NCBI GenBank assembly: GCA_964581385.1
Contig: CAZOOK010000001.1
Location: 186,001-250,000, forward strand
DNA length: 64,000 nucleotides
Reading direction: 5' to 3'
Source: CAZOOK01 sp964581385
GTDB taxonomy: Bacteria; Pseudomonadota; Gammaproteobacteria; Nevskiales; Nevskiaceae
Below are positions 18,032-26,819 of the stretch, piece after piece. Both the position numbers and the translations under genes were made by a program. Under the pieces are notes generated by a model, which did not search any database, was not told the DNA's origin, and saw nothing but the letters and a program-made list of their open reading frames with translations. Numbering within the stretch: position 1 is the stretch's first letter; each line of letters begins with the position of its first letter.

Positions 18032-18066
18032 AACACCGCACTGCTATTGGTGCGGTGTTTTTTTTT
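18032..18066 (+). terminator. Rho-independent terminator after C1 peptidase
   Basis: A perfect 9-bp stem (ACACCGCAC with GTGCGGTGT) with an 8-base loop is followed by a run of nine or more T. It ends the peptidase transcript 35 bases after the stop codon. Confidence 0.95.
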
Positions 18067-18385
18067 GGGGGGGGATCGGTGTTCAGTGAGCACGCATCGC
18101 GTCTGGCCTCGGACTGCAGGTTGCCCAATGGATTGAGTGAAGTTCGAGCTGGATCCGCGAATAGGAATAGTTCCTAACCGCTTCGGTGTTGAGTGCCTGT
18201 CTGACGTGGATATCGGGAAAGTGCGCGAATCCAACCACTACGACTAATTTGGCTTCCCGGTAAAATCCCTCCCTGCTCAAAGGTGAATGCGGGAAGCGCG
18301 CTGGATTTTCGCCCTGCTGGCAAAATGTGAAGCTAGAGGCAGACGCGCACTCATCGGATTGAGAATTTGAAACGGGAGTCAAAAA
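18067..18385. other. Intergenic stretch with no recognised gene
   Basis: Roughly 320 bases lie between the terminator and the next gene. A minus-strand open frame covers it, but it has no recognisable protein pattern. The downstream gene has a GGGAG site at its end. I see no RNA gene or repeat here. Confidence 0.5.
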
Positions 18386-19345
18386 ATGGGGGCAATGGGT
18401 AAGTATATTTACATTGCTGGAATAGTCATTGGCGTTTCGATTGCTGCTTTTTGTACCTTAAGGCTCAGTCAGCAGCTGTCCCAGCAGACAACAAGTATCT
18501 ATACCAATAGCGACTCTCAAAAAACAAGGAAAGATGATGGAATCTTTGAAGCTCTCAGAAAGCGCGTAGCGGATTGGTGGTTTACTAATGATGCGGTTGC
18601 ATATTTCACCGGCTGGCTTGCACTTTTCACTCTCTTGCTTGTTGTAGTTTCTGCTTCTCAAATAAGCTTTTTGATTAGCGCTGACAGGACGGCGACTAAG
18701 TCCGCTAATGCAGCGGAAAATGCCGCTAATGTGGCCAAAGAAACGCTCGTTGCCAGCCGACGACCGTGGATTGTCGCTGACGTTACTGTTGGGAAGCCAG
18801 TTGAAGTTTATTCAGGCGGAATTCGTTTTACTTTGCGCTTCAATATGCAAAACAAAGGGGCTGATCCAGCGTTTTATGTATTCCCTTATTTCAAAATCAT
18901 TAGCAACAATCGGGGATCACACTCCCTCATTCAAAAGCAAAATGAATTTTGTGAGGAAATTAAAGGCAGAGCTAACGGGCCTAACAATGGTGGCTTTACC
19001 ATTTTTCCAGGCCAACCGCGTGAGATGAGCCTCACCATAAATGTAAGCCTAGAAGATTTCGAGGCTGATGTGGCGGCTGATGTCGAAAGGAGAGCAATAA
19101 GAGTAAGAACTGGATGGCCCGATGTTCCAGTAATCAATCCAATTATTATTGGCTGCATTGATTATCAATTCGGGGAGCCTTTCGTGCATCATCAAACGCG
19201 ATTCGCTTACCAGATTATGGATAAAGGGATTGACAATCACATGCTTGGCGGAAATCAGATGCTCCTTACCCCGGACGCGATTCCTGACGGCCGATTAGCG
19301 ATTGATCCAGATTTTATTACCCGAGGGACATTTTTCGCCGATTGA
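18386..19345 (+). CDS. Membrane-anchored hypothetical protein with periplasmic beta domain
   Basis: The 319-residue product has two membrane segments (residues ~5-24 and ~75-97, around YFTGWLALFTLLLVVVS). A short alanine-rich helix (ATKSANAAENAANVAKE) follows, then a beta-rich C-terminal domain beginning RRPWIVADVTV. Proteins with this layout, where a helix is followed by RPW(V/I), are widespread conserved hypotheticals in proteobacteria. The function is not known. The gene is noticeably AT-richer than its neighbours, which suggests a different origin. GGGAG stands just upstream of ATG 18386, and ATG 18395 is an alternative. Confidence 0.75.
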   Translation: MGAMGKYIYIAGIVIGVSIAAFCTLRLSQQLSQQTTSIYTNSDSQKTRKDDGIFEALRKRVADWWFTNDAVAYFTGWLALFTLLLVVVSASQISFLISADRTATKSANAAENAANVAKETLVASRRPWIVADVTVGKPVEVYSGGIRFTLRFNMQNKGADPAFYVFPYFKIISNNRGSHSLIQKQNEFCEEIKGRANGPNNGGFTIFPGQPREMSLTINVSLEDFEADVAADVERRAIRVRTGWPDVPVINPIIIGCIDYQFGEPFVHHQTRFAYQIMDKGIDNHMLGGNQMLLTPDAIPDGRLAIDPDFITRGTFFAD

Positions 19346-19407
19346 TGTTTTGGCTAAAGCAAAGTGCTTAGTCCCCTCAACCAAAGGATTCGACGATAGG
19401 CCCAAGG

Positions 19408-20307
19408 TTAAAGATCGCGCATCCTCACCGCGAAACGTTTATCGACGATCGCCGACTGTTCGTCCCAGTGCAGATGGTTCAGCACTTGCCCATCGCGGCG
19501 CACCGCTTCGATGTGCATCGGATCGATTTCCGCACTGACCCAGCCGGAATCATTCAGCTTGCCGCATTCAAGTACGCCATCGTCCGGGAAGCCGCGATCC
19601 GGCGGCCCATAGATACCGGCGGCGCCGATGTTGATGTCGATTGCGGGTGACCAGGGTGCATCGCCGACCAGCGATGCCTGGATGACACAACACTGGTTTT
19701 CGAGCGCGCGTGCCTGGGCGCCGACGCGGACGCGCCAATAACCGGCGATCGTATCGGTGCAGCTCGGTGCCAGTAACAGCGTTGCGCCGGCTTGCGCCTG
19801 CGCGCGCGCGAGGAGCGGAAATTCAATGTCGTAGCAGATATCGATGCCGATGCGGCCCAATGCGGTGTCGAACACTTTCAGTTCTTCGCCGCCGCTGATA
19901 TTCCATTCCTCGCGCTCGAAACGCGTCATGATCAACTTGTCCTGGAACTCCGCTGCGCCGGACGGCGAGCAAAACCAGGCACGATTGACGTAGCGATTCT
20001 CCGCGATCTGCCATGGAAAGCTGCCGGCGAGGAGATAGACCCCGTGCTGCTTCGCGAGGTCGATGTGCAGCTGCAGATAGCGGTCCCGCAGGGGCTGCAA
20101 TTCCGCCAGTTGCCGCGCCATGTCGTTTCGCAGGTCGGCTGCGAACAGCGCTGTCAGCACCATGGATGCGTATTCAGGAAACACGATCAGCCGCGCACCG
20201 TTGTCCGCAGCCTTGGTGACTGCGAGTCGCAGGCGAGTTTCCACGTCTGCCCAATCACGTGGAGCGTAGACCTGAAACTGGGCTGCTGCGACCAGGAACG
20301 CGTTCAT
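19408..20307 (-). CDS. Carbon-nitrogen hydrolase (nitrilase superfamily)
   Basis: The Glu-Lys-Cys catalytic triad of the nitrilase superfamily is visible: Glu45 in VFPEYAS, Lys124 in QDKLIMTRFE and Cys158 in GIDICYDIEFP. The length (299 residues) is typical. Members hydrolyse amides or nitriles; a role in amide cleavage or damaged-metabolite repair is likely but the substrate is open. ATG 20307 has GGAGGT just upstream. It lies 28 bases after a GNAT gene in the same direction, and in other proteobacteria these two functions are often fused in one protein. Confidence 0.9.
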   Translation of the reverse strand: MNAFLVAAAQFQVYAPRDWADVETRLRLAVTKAADNGARLIVFPEYASMVLTALFAADLRNDMARQLAELQPLRDRYLQLHIDLAKQHGVYLLAGSFPWQIAENRYVNRAWFCSPSGAAEFQDKLIMTRFEREEWNISGGEELKVFDTALGRIGIDICYDIEFPLLARAQAQAGATLLLAPSCTDTIAGYWRVRVGAQARALENQCCVIQASLVGDAPWSPAIDINIGAAGIYGPPDRGFPDDGVLECGKLNDSGWVSAEIDPMHIEAVRRDGQVLNHLHWDEQSAIVDKRFAVRMRDL

Positions 20308-20335
20308 ATGCACCTCCAATCCGAGCGTCGGATTT

Positions 20336-20932
20336 TCACCGCGCGATTTGCTTCATCCAGAACACCATCGGTTTGGCTGTCGAACCCGTGCAGCCGATAT
20401 CTGGCCATGAAAGCATGGTGACGATCGCTGGAATCTGTCGATAACCGCGTCGTGTCCAGAAGGCATCATTGGACACGTAATCGGCGGGTCTGTCCGGATG
20501 ATCCTGTGGTCTGACGACCGCGCAGAATGTGCATGCGGAAAGTCCGTGTTCGCGTGCGTGGGCTTCGCGCAGCTCGAAGAATTTCACGCCAAGGCCACGC
20601 CCGCGATAGTCCGGTAGCAGTACGGACTCGCCAAAATAGTCGATGGTTTCGATGGCGCGGCCGCCGTCCACAAATGGTCTTTGTGCGTCGTCACTTGCAT
20701 ATGCCAGCGGAATCGCCGTAGTCGCACCGACGCAGCGGTCACCGTCCCAGACCAGCACGACGAGGCTATGCGGCGAGCGGACGTAAACATCCAGATATTT
20801 CGCTTCGTATTCCTGTGTGCCGTCGTAAAGATACGGCCACTCGCGGAACACGGTAATGCGCACGTTGGCCAGCGCATCAATGTGTCGCGCGATTTCCGTT
20901 CCGTGTAAAGCTTGCAAGCGCAATGCACTCAC
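20336..20932 (-). CDS. GNAT-family N-acetyltransferase
   Basis: The acetyl-CoA binding segment is seen in ESVLLPDYRGRGLGVKFFE (the R/Q-x-x-G-x-G/A pattern), preceded by the beta strands of a GNAT fold. The length is 198 residues. It starts with GTG at 20932, overlapping the stop of the upstream NTF2-like gene by four bases (GTGA), so the two are translationally coupled. The substrate is unknown. The neighbouring nitrilase-family gene often accompanies this acetyltransferase type. Confidence 0.85.
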   Translation of the reverse strand: MSALRLQALHGTEIARHIDALANVRITVFREWPYLYDGTQEYEAKYLDVYVRSPHSLVVLVWDGDRCVGATTAIPLAYASDDAQRPFVDGGRAIETIDYFGESVLLPDYRGRGLGVKFFELREAHAREHGLSACTFCAVVRPQDHPDRPADYVSNDAFWTRRGYRQIPAIVTMLSWPDIGCTGSTAKPMVFWMKQIAR

Positions 20933-21336
20933 CCCGCAATCTGCCTCACCCAGTCCCGCAGATTGTAGTAATTGCTTACGCGCGTAATTTTGCCTTTGTG
21001 AATGCTGAAGAAGGTTCCGCCGGCCAGACGATATTGCTGTCCCGTCGCCTCGGGAAACCCTTCATCGGTTTGCACATATCTGCCGATGACAATGTATTCC
21101 GCCGCCGCGCGAAGGCCGTCGGCGGCAGCGAAGATCTGAACGTTTTCGATTTGCTCGTGGTAACAGGTGTTCATGCGGCGCATGAACCGGTGGAAGGCCG
21201 CGCGCCCGGTTTCGGCCTCACCCTGATTGATATCGTGTATGACGTCGTCCGCAAGCAGATCGAGGAACGAATCCAAGTCACCGCTATTGAACGCTGTGTA
21301 GTAGCGCTTCAGCAGTTCGAGCGTCGCTGTATGCAT
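20929..21336 (-). CDS. NTF2-like (SnoaL/ketosteroid-isomerase-related) protein
   Basis: The 135-residue product shows the NTF2-like cone fold pattern: helix LLKRYYTAFNSGDLDSFLDLLADDV near the start and the closing strand KGKITRVSNYYN. This resembles the ketosteroid-isomerase-related family. Such proteins bind small hydrophobic ligands or act as isomerases; no specific activity can be read. It lies 33 bases after moaC and overlaps the GNAT gene by four bases, so it probably belongs to one long minus-strand transcript. Confidence 0.82.
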   Translation of the reverse strand: MHTATLELLKRYYTAFNSGDLDSFLDLLADDVIHDINQGEAETGRAAFHRFMRRMNTCYHEQIENVQIFAAADGLRAAAEYIVIGRYVQTDEGFPEATGQQYRLAGGTFFSIHKGKITRVSNYYNLRDWVRQIAG

Positions 21337-21369
21337 ACCAGATTCCGTGGCTTGGATTGGTAAGAGGAA

Positions 21370-21798
21370 CTATGCCCGATTGAAGTCTGACTTGCCGCCT
21401 GTCTTTTTGAGCAGCAGCACTTCACGGATCACCAGATCGGTGCCGGCGTGCGGTTTGAGCATATCGTACAGGGTCAACGCCGCGATGCTCGCGGCGGTCA
21501 GTGCTTCCATCTCGACGCCGGTGCGCGCATGCGTGCCGACTTCGACAATCACCTTCACAGAACTCGCGCCGAACTCGTAACGCAGATCGAGTTTTTCAAC
21601 CGGTAGCGGATGGCAGAGCGGCAGTAGTTCCCAGGTGCGCTTGGCGCCGAGGATGCCGGCGGCGCGCGCAATCTCCAGTGCGTCGCCCTTGTCGAGCGTG
21701 CGTGCCTTGAGTCGCTCCAGCACGGCCGCTGGCATTTCGACGATGGCCTGCGCGACGGCGATGCGCAAAGTGATATTTTTTTCGCTGACGTCTCTCAT
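21370..21798 (-). CDS. moaC: Cyclic pyranopterin monophosphate synthase
   Basis: MoaC converts the cyclo-dinucleotide product of MoaA to cyclic pyranopterin monophosphate, the first stable intermediate of molybdenum cofactor synthesis. Family marks are MRDVSEKNITLRIA at the start, KRTWELLPLCHPLP in the middle, THARTGVEMEALTAAS, and KKTGGKSDF at the end. The product is 142 residues, slightly short at the N terminus compared with many homologues. Its ATG overlaps the moaE stop by four bases. Confidence 0.95.
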   Translation of the reverse strand: MRDVSEKNITLRIAVAQAIVEMPAAVLERLKARTLDKGDALEIARAAGILGAKRTWELLPLCHPLPVEKLDLRYEFGASSVKVIVEVGTHARTGVEMEALTAASIAALTLYDMLKPHAGTDLVIREVLLLKKTGGKSDFNRA

Positions 21799-22235
21799 GT
21801 GTCCTTTACTTCAATCAAGGGTTTGCCTTCGAGAAAGCGACTTTCGCCTTCGACGTAATGTTCTTCTTTCCAGATCGGCACAGCCTGCTTGATGGTGTCA
21901 ATCGCCCAGCGGCAGGCTTCAAAGGCGTCGGCACGATGGCCGGCATGCACGACGACGATGACACTGACGTCACCGACCTTCAGATCACCGAACGCATGCG
22001 CAACGGCGATGGTGACGCCAAACCGCGTTGCGGCTTCCGTCTCGATTTCGCGCAGACGTTTTTCCGCCAGCGGTGCGTAGACGTGATACCTCATGCCGCT
22101 GACCGCGCGGCCTTCATGCTCGTTTCTGACAGCACCCACAAAAGTGGTTTGCGCACCACAATGCGGCGGTACTGGCACGCCAAGCCATTCCGCAGGATCG
22201 AGCGGGCCGTCGCGCAGGCGTGGCGAATCCGACAT
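21795..22235 (-). CDS. moaE: Molybdopterin synthase catalytic subunit
   Basis: MoaE transfers sulfur from the MoaD C terminus to cyclic pyranopterin monophosphate. Typical segments are GAVRNEHEGRAVSGMRY, HAFGDLKVGDVSVIVVVHAGHR and the active-site lysine region WKEEHYVEGES. The length of 146 residues is normal. It begins 4 bases after the moaD stop. Confidence 0.96.
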   Translation of the reverse strand: MSDSPRLRDGPLDPAEWLGVPVPPHCGAQTTFVGAVRNEHEGRAVSGMRYHVYAPLAEKRLREIETEAATRFGVTIAVAHAFGDLKVGDVSVIVVVHAGHRADAFEACRWAIDTIKQAVPIWKEEHYVEGESRFLEGKPLIEVKDT

Positions 22236-22239
22236 GGAC

Positions 22240-22497
22240 TCAACCGCCGCTGACGGGCGGGATCAGCGCAATCCGTTCGCCCTCGTGTAGCGCGTGTGTC
22301 GCTTTCACCACACTGTCTCCGACCGCAATCGCGATTGATGCGCGGCGTTGCGCGAATTCCGGAAATCGCTGCGCCAGAAGGCTCAACGCGTCGGCGACGA
22401 GCGCTCCCTTCGGGAGTTCAAGCGGGATTACTGCATCGCCGCACCAACGTTGTGTCGCGCCGTGGCACTCGATGACGATATTCATGCTGCGCGGCAT
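22240..22497 (-). CDS. moaD: Molybdopterin synthase sulfur carrier subunit
   Basis: This ubiquitin-fold carrier of 85 residues ends in the essential Gly-Gly (PPVSGG), which is adenylated and thiocarboxylated. ATG 22497 and the in-frame ATG 22485 are both possible starts. It lies between moaA and moaE in the usual order and pairs with MoaE. Confidence 0.95.
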   Translation of the reverse strand: MPRSMNIVIECHGATQRWCGDAVIPLELPKGALVADALSLLAQRFPEFAQRRASIAIAVGDSVVKATHALHEGERIALIPPVSGG

Positions 22498-22520
22498 CCG
22501 TGCTTATTCATCTACCCAGT

Positions 22521-23531
22521 TCATCCACCCAGCGAATTCATCGCGATTGGCCGTTCGACATAGCCGGGATGCGCGATATAACCCGCGTCCTTGTGCCAAA
22601 CCGCGTCGCGGATCATGGTCGCAAGCTGCGCATCGTCGGTGCCGGTGCGCATTGCGTCACGCAGCGGTGCGCCACGTTGAGCAAACAGACAGGTGTAGAG
22701 CTTGCCGTCGGCGGTAATGCGCAACCGGTCGCAGCTTGCGCAGAACGGATTCGACACCGTGGCGATGATGCCGATCTCGCTGCCGTCGCCGACGCGATAG
22801 TACGTTGCTGGATCGTTGCCGCGCTGCTCGCGGGTGACTTCCAGAGTCTCGCGGAGCCGTGCGAGGATTTCGGCCTCGGTGACGACCCGTTCCCGCGACC
22901 ACTCGCCTCGGCCATCAAGGGGCATGAATTCGATGAAGCGCAATGGCAGCTTCTGTGCCAGAGCGTAACGCGTCAACGGTAGGATTTCGTCCTCGTTGAT
23001 GCCGCGCACGACGACGGTGTTGAGCTTCAGCGGCAGGCCTGCGGCTTGCGCGGCAGCGATGCCATCCAGTACCGGACCGACCTTGCGCCCGCCGGACAGC
23101 TTCGCGAACGTAGTGGGTGTCAGCGCATCGAGTGAGATGTTCAAATCATCGAGACCGGCGGATTTCAGCGCGACGGCGCGCGACGCCAGCAGTGCCGCAT
23201 TGGTCGTCAGCGAAATGCGTTCGAGCCCGAGTTTGCGCAGCGGCTGGCAGTCGGCGATGACACCTTCGAGGTCGCGCCGCAGCAGCGGCTCGCCGCCCGT
23301 TAGGCGCAGGTTCGTAATTCCCATTTCAACGACGAACAGATGCAAGAGTCGTTGCAATTCCGTGCGAGTCAGCCGGTCACCGCGATCCAGGAATTCCGGC
23401 GTGTCCGGCATGCAATAAGGGCAGCGGAAATTGCAGCGGTCGGTCAGTGACACCCGGAGTTTGCGCTTGATGCGACCGAAACGGTCGGCAACAGCGTTTC
23501 GCAATGGTGACGGATGGGATAGTAAGGTCAT
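22521..23531 (-). CDS. moaA: GTP 3',8-cyclase (radical SAM)
   Basis: MoaA starts molybdenum cofactor synthesis by cyclising GTP. The radical-SAM cluster motif is CNFRCPYC near the N terminus. The second 4Fe-4S cluster is bound by cysteines in PFCASCDRLRIT and the following TCLF. The protein ends in the required Gly-Gly (MNSLGG). The frame opens at 23555, and ATG 23531 gives a normal N terminus. It is first in the minus-strand moaADEC cluster. Confidence 0.97.
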   Translation of the reverse strand: MTLLSHPSPLRNAVADRFGRIKRKLRVSLTDRCNFRCPYCMPDTPEFLDRGDRLTRTELQRLLHLFVVEMGITNLRLTGGEPLLRRDLEGVIADCQPLRKLGLERISLTTNAALLASRAVALKSAGLDDLNISLDALTPTTFAKLSGGRKVGPVLDGIAAAQAAGLPLKLNTVVVRGINEDEILPLTRYALAQKLPLRFIEFMPLDGRGEWSRERVVTEAEILARLRETLEVTREQRGNDPATYYRVGDGSEIGIIATVSNPFCASCDRLRITADGKLYTCLFAQRGAPLRDAMRTGTDDAQLATMIRDAVWHKDAGYIAHPGYVERPIAMNSLGG

Positions 23532-23652
23532 GGCTGTCAAACGTTCTGTCAGCATTGTATGACGGGATCAACGGCTTTGCCGATCATCTTGTGGCGCCAA
23601 CGGTGACAGCAGCGCCGGTTACGCAACGAAATCCCGCAATGCACCAATCGGC

Positions 23653-24579
23653 TCAGCGTATCGGGTGCGTGCGTCTCAGGACATCGAGCACTACCGCGGC
23701 CAGCGCTTCACCTTGATCTTCCTGCAGGAAATGTCCTGCGCCACTGATTTCCGTATGCGGCTGTCCACGCGCGCCGGGGACGCGGTGGCGGAACACCGAC
23801 TCCCAGGGTTTGGTGAAAGGATCACCATCGCTGAATGCGGTGAGGAAGGGCTTGTCGAAACGATCCAGTACTTCCCATGCCCGCCGATTCTCCGCGATGC
23901 CCGGCATGTCCGGCCGTATCGGGATGAGCGCCGGAAATTCCAGCGGCCCGGCTTTGTACGCGGGATCTGGAAACGGTGCGTCGTAGGCGGTATTGCCGGG
24001 TGGCGTGACAATCGCGCCGATGGGCATATCGTTCGCGCTGCGCGTGCTTTCCGCCCAGGCGGCGATCGCCGCTCCCGGCCAGTCCGCGATGCCGCGCGGT
24101 GGCGGTTCAAAGTTGGGCAGCAAGGTATTCGCGGCCACCACGGCGGCGAAGCGCTGCGGTGTTTCACTCAGCACGCGCAGCCCGATCGGACCGCCCCAGT
24201 CCTGACACACCAGCGTGATGCGCCGCAGGTCCAGCTTCTCCACCCACGCCCGCAGCCAGTCCACATGCGCTTGGTAGGTGTAAGCGGTACGATCCTTGGG
24301 CTTGTCCGAACGCCCGAAGCCGATGAGATCCGGCGCCAGCGCGCGATAGCCGGCCGCTGCGATCGGTCCGATCAGCTTGCGATACAGGTAGGACCACGTC
24401 GGCTCGCCATGCAGCATCAGCACCGGCGGAGCGTCTGCTGGCCCTTCGTCCACATATGCCATACGCAACGAACCGAAGCGCTCATCGGCAATATCCGCGT
24501 AGTGCGGCGGATAAGGGAAATCTGGAACCGCAACAAAGCGATCGTCAGGCGTTCGCAGGGCAGCGGGGTGGGGTTTCAT
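23653..24579 (-). CDS. Haloalkane dehalogenase, DhlA-like (HLD-I)
   Basis: This alpha/beta hydrolase has the full haloalkane dehalogenase pattern of the DhlA branch. The oxyanion segment is HGEPTWSYLYRK (~58-68), the nucleophile Asp127 and halide-binding Trp128 are in CQDWGGPIG, the acid lies in the SDGDPF region (Asp251/253) and the base is His283 in GAGHFLQED. The aspartate in place of serine at the nucleophile position separates it from esterases. In-frame starts exist at 24624 and 24600; ATG 24579 best fits homologues. The product would release halide from short haloalkanes, but the real substrate is open. Confidence 0.88.
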   Translation of the reverse strand: MKPHPAALRTPDDRFVAVPDFPYPPHYADIADERFGSLRMAYVDEGPADAPPVLMLHGEPTWSYLYRKLIGPIAAAGYRALAPDLIGFGRSDKPKDRTAYTYQAHVDWLRAWVEKLDLRRITLVCQDWGGPIGLRVLSETPQRFAAVVAANTLLPNFEPPPRGIADWPGAAIAAWAESTRSANDMPIGAIVTPPGNTAYDAPFPDPAYKAGPLEFPALIPIRPDMPGIAENRRAWEVLDRFDKPFLTAFSDGDPFTKPWESVFRHRVPGARGQPHTEISGAGHFLQEDQGEALAAVVLDVLRRTHPIR

Positions 24580-24829
24580 GCGGTTTTCCGGCGAATCCAT
24601 GCTGAGACATAGTTTGCAACACATGTATGTCTGGCGGCACCATGAATTCTAGTTATTTTTATCCCTTGACCGTTAGTTTCAGGCGCCGGATAGTCAGTTG
24701 CAGACAGTTTGCTCAGATAGGTAAGAGCGCTGCAACATTTCACTCTTCTGAGATGATCGACGTTAGATCGGCCACCGGAGAGTGATCTATGTGACACAGA
24801 GATCACAATAATAATTTGGGGGAGCGGCG

Positions 24830-26770
24830 ATGAGTAACACTTTGATTTGGAATCGCTATATAGCGGGATCATTACTTACGTTCGGCCTCCTAAATTCGAC
24901 CGCTGCATTTTGCCTCAGCGCGGTGTGGGACAACTGGCTCAATTCAATCCATAAAGATCTCGGCTATAGCGTCGTGCAGGGCAGCGCGCACGTCTTTGAA
25001 CTGTCCGATTGCGCCGCCGAGATTCAGGTATTCAACAGCTGCGGCGGTAACAACCCGGCGGCGCCGTACATCGAGATTCAACCTCCGGTGTCGAACGGAA
25101 CGGCCAACGAATTCGTCGACCCCTGCTACATTACCAGTGGTTCAAACTGTGGCGGCACCCTTCAGTCGAGAGGTAGTGTCGTCAACGCCTTTACGGCTGC
25201 CATCCCTTCTGGTGGTTACGTGAATCAGTATTACCGCCTGGCCGATCAGGATGCGGTGGTGGTGATCGTATCGTTACCGCCGCGCTCGGCATATCTGGGT
25301 TATCAGAGCTATGTGTTTTCGCGCGGGGCCTCACAGTATTCGGTACTGCCCACCATTTGTGGTCCGGTGGGTGGAATCGATCTTTGCCGCGCCCCCGTGC
25401 TCGGCAGCGTTGGCAATAGCATCAATAACATCGCGCTGAAAAATCAGTCGGCGAGTTTGGCGCTGCCAGCGCCCAGTGCGACGACTGCGGCGCCGGAAGT
25501 TGTGTTCATCACGACCTCCAACAGCACGCTATACAGCAAGCTGCGCAAGAGCTTCTTGTCCAGATCAGTTGGCGGATCGAGTCAGCAAGTCTTCGTCGAG
25601 CCGCTTTACCGCAAGAACGAATATTCGGGGAAACCCCCTCTCATCCTGGGCTCGCCGTATTCAGGGGTGAATGTTGTCACAGGATTCGATACCAGTGACA
25701 TGTCGCCCCCGCAAGCGATGAGCGATGAATTCAATACACTCATGCGCTATGCCGCGTTCGAGGATTCGACTGCGTCGAAACGCTGGCTCTGCGCCATCAA
25801 TCAGGCTTCGGGAAACACTACGCCCGATTGCCAGAACCTGGGATCGCTGCCCGCATCGCCGATCGCGGTATACCGGATCACCAAGAATGCATCAAGGTTC
25901 GATTCGCTTTATACCGGAAAGTCCGTGCTGACGGCTCGCGCGGCCAACCATGACGAAACCAACCTGAACCGTGTCAACTACAACACCGTCGCATCTGATC
26001 TGGCCACGGCTCTCCAAAACTACATGAGCAAGACGGCCACGATGAGCGTCAGGCAGGCAGGTGCGGCTTCCAATGTCGGCCCCGACTGCATTACCTATGA
26101 CTCGCCCTGTTTCGAGGATTCGCAGGATACGGCGCCCTACGGGACCTTGAACGCGGGTCAGATCAACGACAGCAATGGAAATGTTGCCTTCGTCGTTGGC
26201 GTCAACCATGCCAACACGACGGTGAACAACGCGACCTACATGAGCGTCGGCGTCTACGATGGCGGCAGCCTTAGTCTTCAGAACTTCGATATTGGATTAC
26301 TGGAAGGCATCGCCAGCCTGACCCAGGCCAATGCCAGCGCCGCTGGCTTCGACAGCTGCGAAAACATCTCAAACGACACGACAAAGAGCAACTGCCTCAA
26401 TGGTTCGGCGCTGCAGGTCTGGAAAGATATCGGTCAACCAGCTGGCGCGAACCGCAGTCTGAACGCCACGACGGTCGCCAATCTTTACGTCGCCACCATC
26501 GCACGCGATACCTACTGTGCCGCCGGTGGCACGGGCGCTAAATTGCCCTTCTGCTCAAGCCAGTACATCGGTGCGGGTCATACGATTCTGCCGATCACCC
26601 CTCCTAGCGGTGTTACCAACGAGAGTTGCGACGCCATCAACGACCCACGCTGCGGAAAATATCTGCCGCTCAACGACTTCCTTGGGATTTCGGAGCGGGC
26701 CTACGTGGTTCCGGGCCAGACCAATGGTGCGGACCCCGCCAAAATCGTCTACCCGTTCGTCGTGCACTGA
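24830..26770 (+). CDS. Large secreted protein of unknown family, paralogue B
   Basis: I do not recognise the family. The product is 646 residues with a signal peptide (core SLLTFGLLNSTAAFC) and many cysteines. It is a full-length paralogue of the protein at 6604-8532. The conserved blocks include GYSVVQGSAHVFELSDCA, NPAAPYIEIQPPVSNG, a VDPCY motif, DEFNTLMRYA, CLNGSALQVWKDIGQP and a C-terminal SERAYVVPGQ stretch. Several paired cysteines are kept in both copies, which suggests disulfide-stabilised folds outside the cytoplasm. A strong GGGGGAG ribosome site precedes the ATG. It stands alone between the dehalogenase and the sulfur genes. Confidence 0.82.
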   Translation: MSNTLIWNRYIAGSLLTFGLLNSTAAFCLSAVWDNWLNSIHKDLGYSVVQGSAHVFELSDCAAEIQVFNSCGGNNPAAPYIEIQPPVSNGTANEFVDPCYITSGSNCGGTLQSRGSVVNAFTAAIPSGGYVNQYYRLADQDAVVVIVSLPPRSAYLGYQSYVFSRGASQYSVLPTICGPVGGIDLCRAPVLGSVGNSINNIALKNQSASLALPAPSATTAAPEVVFITTSNSTLYSKLRKSFLSRSVGGSSQQVFVEPLYRKNEYSGKPPLILGSPYSGVNVVTGFDTSDMSPPQAMSDEFNTLMRYAAFEDSTASKRWLCAINQASGNTTPDCQNLGSLPASPIAVYRITKNASRFDSLYTGKSVLTARAANHDETNLNRVNYNTVASDLATALQNYMSKTATMSVRQAGAASNVGPDCITYDSPCFEDSQDTAPYGTLNAGQINDSNGNVAFVVGVNHANTTVNNATYMSVGVYDGGSLSLQNFDIGLLEGIASLTQANASAAGFDSCENISNDTTKSNCLNGSALQVWKDIGQPAGANRSLNATTVANLYVATIARDTYCAAGGTGAKLPFCSSQYIGAGHTILPITPPSGVTNESCDAINDPRCGKYLPLNDFLGISERAYVVPGQTNGADPAKIVYPFVVH

Positions 26771-26819
26771 GAGAAGCATCCGCGCGACCTAGCCGCTTCA
26801 GTCGACGTCAGAATCAATA

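Noticed and set aside
23665..24612. Plus-strand open frame of 315 codons antisense to the dehalogenase gene
   Set aside because: It mirrors the high GC third positions of the real gene, has no family pattern and is low in hydrophobic core residues.
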